From a virus, in the IMG/VR virus record IMGVR_UViG_3300047371_000482, positions 1-35,107 of that record: 35,107 nucleotides of DNA; one strand, written 5' to 3'. This document shows, one piece after another, positions 21,501 to 29,376 of the stretch. A program made the position numbers and the translations under genes. Each line of letters begins with the position of its first letter. Positions within the stretch are counted from its first letter, which is position 1. Below the pieces are notes generated by a model. It was not told where the DNA came from. It was given only the letters and a program-made list of their open reading frames with translations, and ran no database searches.

Positions 21501-23685
21501 TTTCAAATGATAACCTGTCGTACAATTTGCCCTGGTCTTCTGATAAATTCTTTCTGTGGTTTGAAACATCACCCCGTTGTTTAACCCTGCCAATTGCAAC
21601 GGATCCATGTCTCATTAATTCTCCAGTTGCAACACCCAGGCCAATAAAGGGGAGAGATGCTCCTAAAGCACTCGCCCCTCCCTCTGCTCCATCCATTCCA
21701 TAACCAAATGCAACAGGGACTGCAGACCCTGTTGTTGCAGATAACCCTGTCCTGGCAACAAAGGACCCAACTTTATCAAGTCCCGTATCAACTGCAAAAC
21801 GGGCAACTGAGCGTTCAGCTTTACTGACACCCTGCTTGCCCATAAACTCACCAGTGTCACCCCGTTTAAATATATTACCCATAGCACCAAGGGTCTTCGA
21901 GTATGAAGCACCATCGGTTCTATCAATAATTATTTCACTAAACTTAGGGTTCTTTGAGTTAAGTTGCTGAAAGGTTTCAAATGTATTCTTACTGGCATTA
22001 TTTGCCACCCAATGTTCACCCAGGTGCCTCAATGTTGTTCCTGTTTTTTGGAGAATCTCAGGCCCTAAAAGAAGTGCGATACCTTGAAGTATATTAGAGG
22101 TGTTCACATCAAAGTTGTCACTACCTGCCACATAACCAACTGCACCTGTGGTACCAAGGCCCAATATACCATTAAGTATTTTATTTGCTTCAGCAGGGTC
22201 TGAAACTTTGCCAACCTTCATTATAGCATCAACCATTAGTTCCTTGGGTGCTTTCCTAACATATTCAAAGGTTCTGCCTAGCAGGTCCAGTGTTGCTCCC
22301 GTTCCCTTTGTGGCACTACCTATACCTGCTTGTAGGAATCCAGGTTGAGAATAGTCATTAGTTACTTCCAGGACTTTCTGCCCTGCCTGTTCAGCAACCT
22401 GTTTACTTTCTTCAAGTGCTTTTTTTATACCTTCAGTTTCTTTGGCAATAGCAGTTTTTTGTGACTGGGTTATACCCTCCACATTATTTAAACCCTCTAG
22501 TGTTCTTAACTTATCCTGGTTCTTTATTACTGCTTTGTTGGCAACTAGAAGTTCTTCCTGGAGAACTTCCATTTGCCCCTTCATCACAAACCTTTTTACC
22601 CCTGTTACCCCTGCCTGACTCAGTGCAGAGGTTCCCATTGTTAAAACCTCAACAGGAATGTCAGGAGCAAAAGAATAAACCATTGCCATGTTAGGGTCAG
22701 GTTTTATCAGTTCATTTGCCAGGGCAACCTCTGCCTGCTTATCACCTACCAACCTGGCAACATTGGAAGCACCATCTTCCATTGACTCACTAATGCGAAA
22801 ATTTTCTTTTATGTAATCAAGTTCAATATGCTTATCATTCTCAGTCATCCCCTTATCAAACTGAACACCTGACTCACCCTGGTTGGCCCATTTTGAAAAC
22901 ATATTAGAAAGCATAGAATATCCACCTGCCCACTCGTCTATACCTTTGTAAAAATTAACATCCTCCTGGATTCGGCCCAGTTCCCCTGCCCGTCTTAATA
23001 CTTCATTAAGCAGTTTCGGATCCGATTGGTCCAGGCCCTCCATCATCATCATTTGACCTGCGAAACCTTTTGCCCTTTTTGTGTTTATTCCGTCAGGGTT
23101 TTTTCTGTAAAAATCAAAAAACTTTAAAGCAGTTTTATCTATTTTTTGCCTGTCTGCTTTTGGTAGTGTACCAAATTCAAACTGACTCCCCTGCTTGGCA
23201 TAAACTAATTCATTTTTTCTGCCTGATGACGGGTTGGTAAAAAACTCAAATGTCTGTTCAAACATACCAAGTTCTTCATCTTCAGGCACATTCTTCCTTC
23301 CATTGGCAAAACCTGCTTTAGGCAGAGTTTGCCCCATTCTTGCCATTCCAATATCTTTTAGAATTTCATTGTAAGAAGAATTGGCAGAATTAATTTTAGC
23401 AATATCTACTCCACCCTTCACAACCCCTTTTGCCATGTCTTTAACCAGGTCAATAAGTTCCATGTCCCCTTCGTCTTCAAAGTAACCACTATCTAGTGCA
23501 TCAAGCACTAGTTTGTTGTTACTATTATCAGGGTTTTCTCTGTCCCATAACTTTATAAAGTTACTGGGTGGAACCTGTGTTTTAATAATGTCAAAAACAT
23601 CCCGTTTGGTTGGTTGGGCACCTGGTGAAACTTCAAACTCAAAGTCAACACCTAGAGCATCATTTTGAAACCTGTATGAGTCCAT
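15541..23685 (-). CDS. Giant multidomain virion-associated protein (polyvalent, probably ejected)
   Basis: 2714 residues. Regions in order: an unassigned N-terminus; a possible coiled-coil (about 368-440); Gly-rich hydrophobic segments (about 500-550 and 640-700); a zinc-protease motif LAHEIGHH (HExxH at 786-790) with acidic helices downstream (Glu872 region, ADEVFAEYVADH); a SVTKTDIEDFVAENH helper motif typical of large phage polyvalent proteins; a domain with HWPSDKVLGHIRRTDR and FLEEMQSDWLQ (about 1688-1830); an ADP-ribosyltransferase-like domain beginning VYHGG (2096) with MIYFSENKSF (about 2095-2270); and a C-terminal region with RHDTDGVRMGGPLHAF (about 2318). RFMP occurs at 1286, 2058 and 2278. 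An A/T-rich in-frame insert spans about 1596-1676. Such proteins are thought to enter the host with the DNA and modify it (family knowledge plus inference). Confidence 0.8.
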   Translation of the reverse strand: MDSYRFQNDALGVDFEFEVSPGAQPTKRDVFDIIKTQVPPSNFIKLWDRENPDNSNNKLVLDALDSGYFEDEGDMELIDLVKDMAKGVVKGGVDIAKINSANSSYNEILKDIGMARMGQTLPKAGFANGRKNVPEDEELGMFEQTFEFFTNPSSGRKNELVYAKQGSQFEFGTLPKADRQKIDKTALKFFDFYRKNPDGINTKRAKGFAGQMMMMEGLDQSDPKLLNEVLRRAGELGRIQEDVNFYKGIDEWAGGYSMLSNMFSKWANQGESGVQFDKGMTENDKHIELDYIKENFRISESMEDGASNVARLVGDKQAEVALANELIKPDPNMAMVYSFAPDIPVEVLTMGTSALSQAGVTGVKRFVMKGQMEVLQEELLVANKAVIKNQDKLRTLEGLNNVEGITQSQKTAIAKETEGIKKALEESKQVAEQAGQKVLEVTNDYSQPGFLQAGIGSATKGTGATLDLLGRTFEYVRKAPKELMVDAIMKVGKVSDPAEANKILNGILGLGTTGAVGYVAGSDNFDVNTSNILQGIALLLGPEILQKTGTTLRHLGEHWVANNASKNTFETFQQLNSKNPKFSEIIIDRTDGASYSKTLGAMGNIFKRGDTGEFMGKQGVSKAERSVARFAVDTGLDKVGSFVARTGLSATTGSAVPVAFGYGMDGAEGGASALGASLPFIGLGVATGELMRHGSVAIGRVKQRGDVSNHRKNLSEDQGKLYDRLSFENQAGLANAQMSFPDAQYVIVDKPLNESGWNGRHTLADGQSKIEININADQPLVQVLAHEIGHHIKSHGLSPLIHEIMFGSVEKNKPGIFTGVGENGWLIEDYNGVKRYGTSEHFSKLREQYLKRLEGASGIDETTRDAYSKNREWIADEVFAEYVADHILTQKPKDTQGKLMRSLFHAMSGKPFLKKAGLNMGLFTDVEGTKLFSGLKESKELNGIIKDYEKDSKRLSPEEIAEKYPIEQAGEADNDLIITPAEQIANPELMEIFNTGGIFQTDAEGNIVYGMGGKPKLMTKSQVDKVQGQMANDVIDAIKNQDDLPTGHVVMNDNDSGEGFFLSDAVIDSLQGYNASQINFLRQISNVGRRMSNGEVPVGGHGNQAIMFYYSAMKHGGKFYRSLRGGYRNMYLYGLAVSKDGNIFVRTISLDALDKNITSLMKGKNRLAEITQAFGGNSIAETRRNISKLYDTYHSNQGKGIKNGDDGSGISEAQRDWLNAFMGYTGSGSVERNPVLTKLGKKKAEEMSVIRSRRIDRIGTIEFPGGGQDIRIRKIIDNQLPTKDQRFMPQLEMDFEGTKTDNLKSETIEPTQVRSWWKTFGISPKDPDRISKIADVLISPGNRYLDGDIAMNNHEAFGFTESQLRDALDKAHNRDEYKNARFRKYLPANLGLKDNIVDQVLPGITQEKFSGEQFNSAIGKVAGAKAYADDIGLTGFLEGKKSVTKTDIEDFVAENHLKLDSYDLADPAQTLPIDELLNIYGKDYPSSEEIIKRGDDSNFRSELLRRDNEFNRQNPNLRLVADDVAFQNRVNTIQDLIDFKEMGHTEVTFQQSNRTKYNRNTLVTPGERTNYNETLVEFEGGGRFEEKPVTSQEVGASIQITNSFYGDIYYDLERVISSDDAIYFKQEYLEEYYYGDDDSNRAYRFRGPKDKYKIIEEVVSDSNYLEVNNFEELGEVTTTPLPITFKNAHWPSDKVLGHIRRTDRTIDGKDTRFLEEMQSDWLQALRRWKKWEKMTPEQKTKFLENNPKPAPVSDVAFEKNWPALLLKKAMMDAINDGKTHIAWADGKVHNDRYSLTRTLDDITMEPGNIIGIREIFLNTKEQGDIQLQVDSKGRVINADHEGFVGKGLDEVIGKQMADKILEEPSWDHKHENFRKTIKYEGKDLDMSDPALPNFYDKEVVKVATKLAKKLGVGKPEKVKVDIEQKPFEGSSSSDAYDIDISESNGAWMMELPTKQALGEQTLYMPTLGDEAPRGPSSPPEVVQSNSMARRIKYKGVPAQEISNRIAQVSTELLEYGSDSNPQVESTRGSLYQAKRNGMIRELNELNEVEAGMLNQGDRFMPALPKGKYYDVNGKQKTIPREVIEQARKKGYNTTPVYHGGYLRKSDQTIEGNTFDLDDARAGMIYFSENKSFSDKFAGDGLENHAYFLKDKKVFDFEGNPEHRKKAIDLFNKRGGWKPHFDMFGKDRDDYGHAEFIQARTDKKNPYKWNDKDDDGWAIFDDPETDILSDLMNEGYEIFRFVDSDSESITRATTNPENIKRIESDVPLKDRFTDSDDIRFMPLLNLPGDKSVQYKKNKNIIDVVFKDATGLQDKFVTMVEADRHDTDGVRMGGPLHAFLKSNDVIVTIDGVDFRPQWANLKWSTIKGMIERVKLTDDGHALIQIMEKETHRSNKDMFSRVLGSFQDNRKNMSVLEREVTANILRILRKRFTKSKPNAQENAFLKDMTQYKTKLTRGNVDEANKILANIKKDYGKTDWWNDKEVKSFARDFTKAFTEASFKARAEITSYFLPRDENSARMPFIPDIRKLLKSEMDYHGAKAGDVVGVVQLSKHNLNNKKRVFGVYFGDDPKEFARMTDNEKLARKKLLANKKFRAHPSYDWLMLGPGDADFFMFDKPKNAVQMAPDFAKTHAKLWKQDVAKLKGETIKKYGTTKQDPEDFSVTPDIKQRTERFKGIDKFLKESSKKPLYDQSESNIQGAMLRGHKRGVPQLTQFLK

Positions 23686-24929
23686 TACGGGTTGGTTGGT
23701 GTTAATCCTTTTATCTTAAATTGTAATCCCTGCCTTGTGCTTTGTTGCCCCGTGCCTTTATCAAAAGTGCTTTTATTAGGGTCATAATTAAATGTTCTCA
23801 GTTTTGATGGGTCTTCCTTGTAAACATTGAAATATTGGATCCTAAAGTTTTCCTTCTTAACAATTTCAAGAATTGCCTGGTTTAACTTTGCAATATTGCT
23901 AACACTTTTAAGCCTTGGGTCATAACTTCTTTCCATTAACTGCTTTGCTTCTTTTTCAGTAAATTGGGCACCCAGGGTATCCTTTAAGTTTAATGCTATG
24001 ATTCTATTTACTTCCTGTTGCAGTGCTACCCCGTCACCATTGTTTGTATATATACGAAATGCATCACCAAAAGCATTTATAATACCTCCAGTCTCGACTG
24101 ACCCGTTGCTTAATTGAGTAACAACATTCCTGAATACTTTTACCTTTTCTTCTGCCTTGGTGTACCCACCATCATTGACCCACTCGGCATAGTCCTTGGA
24201 TGCTTCGATTGCCAGTTGCTCACTTGCTTTATTGTTTATTTCTTCAGATGCTGACAATTTTGCAGGATCCCCTTTGCCCTGAAAACTTGCTACCATGTCA
24301 GGGGTCTGCCCTGCCCTGTAAGACTCTACTGCATCCTTGTTAATGTTTAGCCACTTCTGAGCATCCACATTGCCATTTTCTGCTTCAACAACCTTCTTAC
24401 CTACAAAATTGTGATATGCCTTGTTGTTATTCTCAGTACGAGTCTTTTGGTTAAATGACTCATTAAGTTTTGCCTGGTTTACCTGGAAATTACTAAGGAA
24501 TTGTCCCTGTGATACATTAGCATTTATCTTGCTTGCTTCAGCATTTGTACTGGCAGTGTTGGCATTTATTCTTTGTATGTCCTGTTGCCCTTGCTGATAA
24601 GCCTGTTGTGCTTTTAGTTGTGCTTCCTGGGACATAAACTTCTGAAGGTTTAGCAATTGATCCTGTTGGGCCTGTTGGTCTGCCTTGGACTGCATTGAGT
24701 TAGTTATAAAACCCTGTAGTTCCCCCCTGCTCATTGAATCAATTTCACCCTTCTGCAAACCCAGGCCCTGGGCAATCATGCCCATTCGTTTCTGATCTTC
24801 TGCCAGGGCTTTAGCCTGGTCCTGTCTGGCCCGTTCCTTGTCCTTTGTCCTTTCTGTAAATTCCCGTGCCTTCATGGCATCGGTAATTTGCATTGGGGCA
24901 CCTGCGAATTGCGTATTGAAAAAACTCAT
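23685..24929 (-). CDS. Internal virion-type protein, coiled-coil
   Basis: 414 residues. The first third is Gln/Ala/Lys-rich and strongly helical (many QQA, KAQQAYQQGQQD repeats), likely coiled-coil. A C-terminal part with AFGDAFRIYTNN and LGAQFTEKEAKQLMERSYDP is similar to proteins I associate with internal/ejection proteins of short-tailed phages. The stop overlaps the giant gene start (TAATG) and the start overlaps the upstream gene (ATGA). Position between two other large virion-like genes and the giant protein suggests they are ejected together as a DNA-transfer channel, as known for T7 gp14-16 and P22 gp7/16/20 (analogy only). Confidence 0.6.
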   Translation of the reverse strand: MSFFNTQFAGAPMQITDAMKAREFTERTKDKERARQDQAKALAEDQKRMGMIAQGLGLQKGEIDSMSRGELQGFITNSMQSKADQQAQQDQLLNLQKFMSQEAQLKAQQAYQQGQQDIQRINANTASTNAEASKINANVSQGQFLSNFQVNQAKLNESFNQKTRTENNNKAYHNFVGKKVVEAENGNVDAQKWLNINKDAVESYRAGQTPDMVASFQGKGDPAKLSASEEINNKASEQLAIEASKDYAEWVNDGGYTKAEEKVKVFRNVVTQLSNGSVETGGIINAFGDAFRIYTNNGDGVALQQEVNRIIALNLKDTLGAQFTEKEAKQLMERSYDPRLKSVSNIAKLNQAILEIVKKENFRIQYFNVYKEDPSKLRTFNYDPNKSTFDKGTGQQSTRQGLQFKIKGLTPTNP

Positions 24930-26446
24930 GTCTTTAAATTGTTTAAACTAGTATTTAAATTATTTAACCCTAACCCAAGATCAGTAATGTTTTGCCCCAT
25001 TCCAGGTTGTGTGGAATTAGCAATATCAATATTAGTATTTTGGGCACTAACTGAACCAAAATAACCTGATGTTGGATCATAATTTAAGCCTGTTGTTGGG
25101 TTAGTTATATAAGCATTATTTGCGTTCGTTGACGAATTTTTACCTGCTAATCCCAATGCATTTACAGGATCCACATTGCCCGTGTTAACAACACCTGAAA
25201 CGGCAGGGGCAAAAGCCCTGTCACCCTGTAAAATTGTGTAGAGTGAATTTTCATTTTCAAACTGCCTTTTGCGTTGAGCCTCCTCAGTATTCAGAATGCT
25301 TTTAGCCAACCCTCCAGTCCTTAAATAAGGTTGTGCCTGCAAAGATGGATCCACCCCTGTTAGAGCATTTGCAGTTATATCCCTCAGTGTACCCTGGCCA
25401 AGTTGTCCCCCCTGCTCTACCCGTTCCATTGCCTTTCTGCGAAGCAATTGTGATTCAGGCCCATTCATTAAACCCAGTGCATTGTTCACCACCTGATTTT
25501 GCTCCTGTGAGCGAAAATCAGTTGGTTTAAAACCATATCCACCCTGGCCTGTTGGTTTATAAAATTTACTAGCATCCTGGAAACCTTCAACAATGGTATT
25601 CCTGTCTATTTGACCAAACTCGCTTGCCCCTCTAGTAAGTTGGCCCATTCTGCTCATTCGAGCGTTTATCTCCTGGCTAATGGGAGAAACAGGGTTTGCC
25701 CTGGCATACTCGGTTAAGAACTGGTCCCTGTCTATTCCAGGGTTAGACTTTAAAAATTCCTGGTAGCTTGCTTCCAGTTGCTGACCATACTGGCCATTGA
25801 ACATATCACTTGAAAGTGAACCAAATTGATTATTGTAAGCAGACAGGTTCTCTAGGTCAGACAATTGTGCCTGGTCCCCAAAGTTGGCATTCATTATTTT
25901 CTGCCTGTTTTCCTCATTTGTTATTGCATTAACATTCTCAGTCAACTGATCAATGGCACTAACTTTTTCTATTTCATCCCCGTTAACTATCCCGTCAATG
26001 CTTTCTGCTAAACCTACCCCTTGCCCCAATGCGATTGTTAGCATTGCAAGGTTCTCCAGGGTTAAAATATCTTCATCCTCCTCGTCCTTTTCATCCTTGA
26101 GTGCCAATATTTTTCCACTATCAAGTGAGAATTGATTAAGTGTATTTATAGCTTGTAGGTTTCCATAATACTCAGGAGTACCTTCGGATGCACTTAACTG
26201 GGAAGTTAAAGTTGCTAGTTGTCGATCAGCAGAATCCTTCATTATCCTAACCTGCTCGTACCTTTTCTCCTTTTCAGTCTTTTCACTTTCCTTCTGAGCA
26301 ATTTGCTCTTCAGTTAACTCAACCTCAATTTCTTCGTCAGGTTCTATATCTTCTATAACTTCTTTAGGCTCCTGCGTTGTCGCTATGGTTGGAATTATAT
26401 TAGTGACTAAATTTGCGTTTGGTTTGTATGAATTGTATGTGGCCAT
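24926..26446 (-). CDS. Internal virion-type protein, hypothetical
   Basis: 506 residues. Start MATYNSYKPNANLVTNIIPT. An acidic segment (about 30-50, EDIEPDEEIEVELTEEQIAQ) leads into a charged helix (50-85). The rest is Gln/Asn/Gly-rich with helical segments and few cysteines, fitting a virion internal protein. The ATG is preceded by ACAATT (leader AACAATTATG), with no Shine-Dalgarno. The gene upstream is 12 bases away. No named family recognised. Confidence 0.55.
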   Translation of the reverse strand: MATYNSYKPNANLVTNIIPTIATTQEPKEVIEDIEPDEEIEVELTEEQIAQKESEKTEKEKRYEQVRIMKDSADRQLATLTSQLSASEGTPEYYGNLQAINTLNQFSLDSGKILALKDEKDEEDEDILTLENLAMLTIALGQGVGLAESIDGIVNGDEIEKVSAIDQLTENVNAITNEENRQKIMNANFGDQAQLSDLENLSAYNNQFGSLSSDMFNGQYGQQLEASYQEFLKSNPGIDRDQFLTEYARANPVSPISQEINARMSRMGQLTRGASEFGQIDRNTIVEGFQDASKFYKPTGQGGYGFKPTDFRSQEQNQVVNNALGLMNGPESQLLRRKAMERVEQGGQLGQGTLRDITANALTGVDPSLQAQPYLRTGGLAKSILNTEEAQRKRQFENENSLYTILQGDRAFAPAVSGVVNTGNVDPVNALGLAGKNSSTNANNAYITNPTTGLNYDPTSGYFGSVSAQNTNIDIANSTQPGMGQNITDLGLGLNNLNTSLNNLKT

Positions 26447-26458
26447 AATTGTTTTTTA

Positions 26459-28063
26459 TTAAGCGTTAAATGAGGGTGTACCCCCTGTGCCATAACTCGT
26501 GTTGCCTGGGTCAACATTGTTAAAATTGGTATTGAAATTAAAATTTATAGCATCACTAACCTGGCGATTTATATCATTTCTCCAAAAGTCATTTAAGCTA
26601 CTAGCATTCCACTCTCGCCCTGTTGCATATTGTGTGTTTGCTCCATTGAAGAGGAAGTAATCCCCAACTTTTTCTTCAGGGTTTTTCTTGCGAAAGTCAT
26701 ACCGAAAATTAGCATCGTACATAGCACCTTTCATTTGGTGATTATGAGAATCCCTCAGTTTATTCGCCTCGCTCAAATAACTATCTTTCAGTATTTGTTC
26801 CCTGGTTGGATCCAGGAACATTTTATCCCTTTCCAATTGGCCTGCCTTAGCATTTATACTATCCATGACTTGTCGGTCCTGGTCTGACAAATAAGTGTAG
26901 TCATTATTGTCACCCCCCAGTGCCTCGTCATAGTTTCTGATTAAACCAACTTCAGGATTAAAATCAAAACCTGTTGGAACATAGGTATAACCCATTCCAG
27001 TTTCTGAAACATTATTGGGGTCATCGACAAACCTATCACCCCTGGCTTTTTCGGCCAGGGCATTAGCATAGTCTGGATTTACTTGGCTCGCAAAAACTTC
27101 AAAGTCACCACCCAGTTCCATATCAGGGTAGGATGCACCTGGTGTTGGCACATTTATGTCACCCAAATTATCAGTTACAACAGATGCAGTTGCATCAATC
27201 GTAAGCATCAGGTTTTTCATTTCATCACTTATCCAGTCTTTGTTCATATCCTCTGCAGTAATGCGTTCCAAAGGTGAATTATCCTGGTATACATTATTAG
27301 CAGTTATATTCCCGAACTGGTCAAAGTTCTGCTTCAGTGGAGTAAGAGGGTTGTTCCAAATCATCGTGTCAGGTTTTTCCTCATTGGCTAAACCTGGCAG
27401 GTAGTTACCAAACAAAGTTCTGTCTACCCACTCCCCTGCTTCTTTTAAAACATTATATCCACTTTCAACTGCCGACACTGGTAGCATTGCAGTTGCATGA
27501 AGATACTGACCAGGGGTACTATTCATTATAGGCCGAAGGGTTGCATCATAAGCAGTGGTTAAGCCACTCCTTATTCCCTGGGCTATTGGTGTTTGGTTTA
27601 ACTCTTCTGCCCTGTCCCCTACCCATTCATTTACATTGCTGACCACTGGCAGGGTGCCGTAAGGATTCTCCTCATCTTGGGTTAATGAGTTTATTGCCTG
27701 AAGTGTTCCTGTGACAGGATTCAAATACGAAGCAATCTGGGCACCTGCATTCAAGGCATTCCCTGGTGAAAGTGTATTTGCAAAAGTTCCTGAACCCGTT
27801 GACGGGTCAATTAATCCCAGTCCTGACTTAACATTACTATACAGATTAGTGGCATTACCCAGTCGGTTGGTTGCGTTTGCTAGGTTATTAAATTGCTCGG
27901 CATAACCTAAGTTATTTTGAACAATTGGTGCAGTTGCAGTTAAGCCTAGTGCAGATAAAGTTGTTGCAGTCCCTAACCCTGCTTCAGCACCTGTATCCAG
28001 GTTACTGGGTGCCCTGCCTGACCCTGCAAGCATTGAAGCATATTGTTGTGCAGTGCTTGCCAT
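26459..28063 (-). CDS. Internal virion-type protein, Ala/Asn/Gly-rich
   Basis: 534 residues. The N-terminal third is Ala/Leu/Thr/Gly-rich and moderately hydrophobic (TATTLSALGLTATAPIVQNN, about 31-50), which could insert in membranes. The rest is Asn/Asp-rich. The C-terminus is Asn/Gly-rich (NFNNVDPGNTSYGTGGT). Overall it looks like a structural or ejection protein. The ATG shares one base with the preceding stop (TAATG). No close family was recognised. Confidence 0.5.
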   Translation of the reverse strand: MASTAQQYASMLAGSGRAPSNLDTGAEAGLGTATTLSALGLTATAPIVQNNLGYAEQFNNLANATNRLGNATNLYSNVKSGLGLIDPSTGSGTFANTLSPGNALNAGAQIASYLNPVTGTLQAINSLTQDEENPYGTLPVVSNVNEWVGDRAEELNQTPIAQGIRSGLTTAYDATLRPIMNSTPGQYLHATAMLPVSAVESGYNVLKEAGEWVDRTLFGNYLPGLANEEKPDTMIWNNPLTPLKQNFDQFGNITANNVYQDNSPLERITAEDMNKDWISDEMKNLMLTIDATASVVTDNLGDINVPTPGASYPDMELGGDFEVFASQVNPDYANALAEKARGDRFVDDPNNVSETGMGYTYVPTGFDFNPEVGLIRNYDEALGGDNNDYTYLSDQDRQVMDSINAKAGQLERDKMFLDPTREQILKDSYLSEANKLRDSHNHQMKGAMYDANFRYDFRKKNPEEKVGDYFLFNGANTQYATGREWNASSLNDFWRNDINRQVSDAINFNFNTNFNNVDPGNTSYGTGGTPSFNA

Positions 28064-29376
28064 TAAGCGTAGGTCCAGGTCCTAGTTTGAGGGTCAAATG
28101 TGCAGGTGAAAATTAGTCCATCCAGGTTCCGTCCTGTAATTTGATTCTGAGTCATTGCAGTGACGAAAATATTGTCATCGTAGTTACTCCCTAATCCTAC
28201 ACTTATTGAAGCAGTGTGGCCTGTTTTTGTTCCTACCCACTTCATTGGACCACCTATATATTGACCATAAGGGTGTTCTGCAGATGTATGCTGAATATCT
28301 GATGTTTCCCCATTAACCCCAATTGTTCCAGTGTTCCAGGTAGCAGTTAGTCCTTTATTAAATGCCGTTACATACTTCCAACCCTGCAACCATGCATTGT
28401 TTACCCATCTTGTCATTTTGTGGTAATTAGCCAGGGAATTTGCAGTGTCGTTCCAGGCAGTTGAATATGGTTCATTTGCCCAAATGCTATTTACCCCGTA
28501 AGTTAAATAATTCCATGCACTCGTCTTGCTATAGTCAAAGTACCAGGTGTTTATAACCCCGTTAGTGTAATAATAACTTGTACCATTGGAACCTAGTCCA
28601 TTGTAACCTTGAATTTCAATTAAGTTACCCACTACCCCAACCACATAACCTTTTCTGTAACCATAGTCTTCGGGGTAATTAGTGAAACCATTAGAGTCAG
28701 GTGCGTCCGTCCTGGTGGTGTTATCAATGTTAATTGTAACCAGTGACCCAATTGAAGAATCTACATTAAAGGGTGTTAAATTACCCTGTGGGGCAGTGGT
28801 TGAAAGTGTGCTTGTTCCTAGGTTAGCAGAATCAATGTTGGTCCCGTCTGTAAAATAAATCACACTGCCAACTATGCTTGAAACTACTCGATCATCTGAA
28901 CCGACATATAGTGTCTGGCCAACATAAAAAAGTGTTGAGTTTGTTGGTGCAGTTGAAATTGTGGTTGAACCTAAATTAGCATAATCCAAGGTAGTTTGGT
29001 CAGTAAATAATATGGTTGTATTATTACTAATAGACTGAACTTCCTTTGCAGTTACACCATCAATGTAAAGTGTTTGACCTACTGAATATGGAGTTTGATT
29101 AGGGTCTGACGGGTCAATAACACTTAAAGTGGAATCTGTTGTGGCTAAGACCACATCAGATCCACCTTCCACATAAGTGACTGAACCTGCTCCTGTGTCA
29201 TCCAGGGCAGTAATTGTTTTCTCTGCTCCACTGACCCAAACTTTTCCACCTACAGAATAAGCCTTGTCATCTACCTTCATCCAATTAGTGGTTCCATCCA
29301 CCACTAATTTATTAACTGGGAAGTTGTCCCAGGTAATAGTGCTTATTCCTTCTAAATTTACTGCCTGGGTACTCAT
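28063..29376 (-). CDS. Tail/fibre-associated protein with three internal repeats
   Basis: 437 residues. Three repeats of about 47 residues occupy about 40-86, 97-142 and 150-193. Their shared pattern is YSVGxxxxxxG, a central SI segment, then FTDxTxxDxANLGxxTxST. The remainder is Tyr/Trp/Asn/Gly-rich (for example SYYYTNGVINTWYFDYSKTS), as in phage beta-structured host-recognition proteins. The start overlaps the upstream gene. The repeats are probably stacked beta-domains of a fibre or a virion surface protein. Confidence 0.55.
   Translation of the reverse strand: MSTQAVNLEGISTITWDNFPVNKLVVDGTTNWMKVDDKAYSVGGKVWVSGAEKTITALDDTGAGSVTYVEGGSDVVLATTDSTLSVIDPSDPNQTPYSVGQTLYIDGVTAKEVQSISNNTTILFTDQTTLDYANLGSTTISTAPTNSTLFYVGQTLYVGSDDRVVSSIVGSVIYFTDGTNIDSANLGTSTLSTTAPQGNLTPFNVDSSIGSLVTINIDNTTRTDAPDSNGFTNYPEDYGYRKGYVVGVVGNLIEIQGYNGLGSNGTSYYYTNGVINTWYFDYSKTSAWNYLTYGVNSIWANEPYSTAWNDTANSLANYHKMTRWVNNAWLQGWKYVTAFNKGLTATWNTGTIGVNGETSDIQHTSAEHPYGQYIGGPMKWVGTKTGHTASISVGLGSNYDDNIFVTAMTQNQITGRNLDGLIFTCTFDPQTRTWTYA

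Noticed and set aside
16649-22694. Numerous rightward frames of 60-130 codons inside the giant gene
   Set aside because: They are antisense shadows of the 2714-residue leftward frame; none has a leader or continuity with neighbours.
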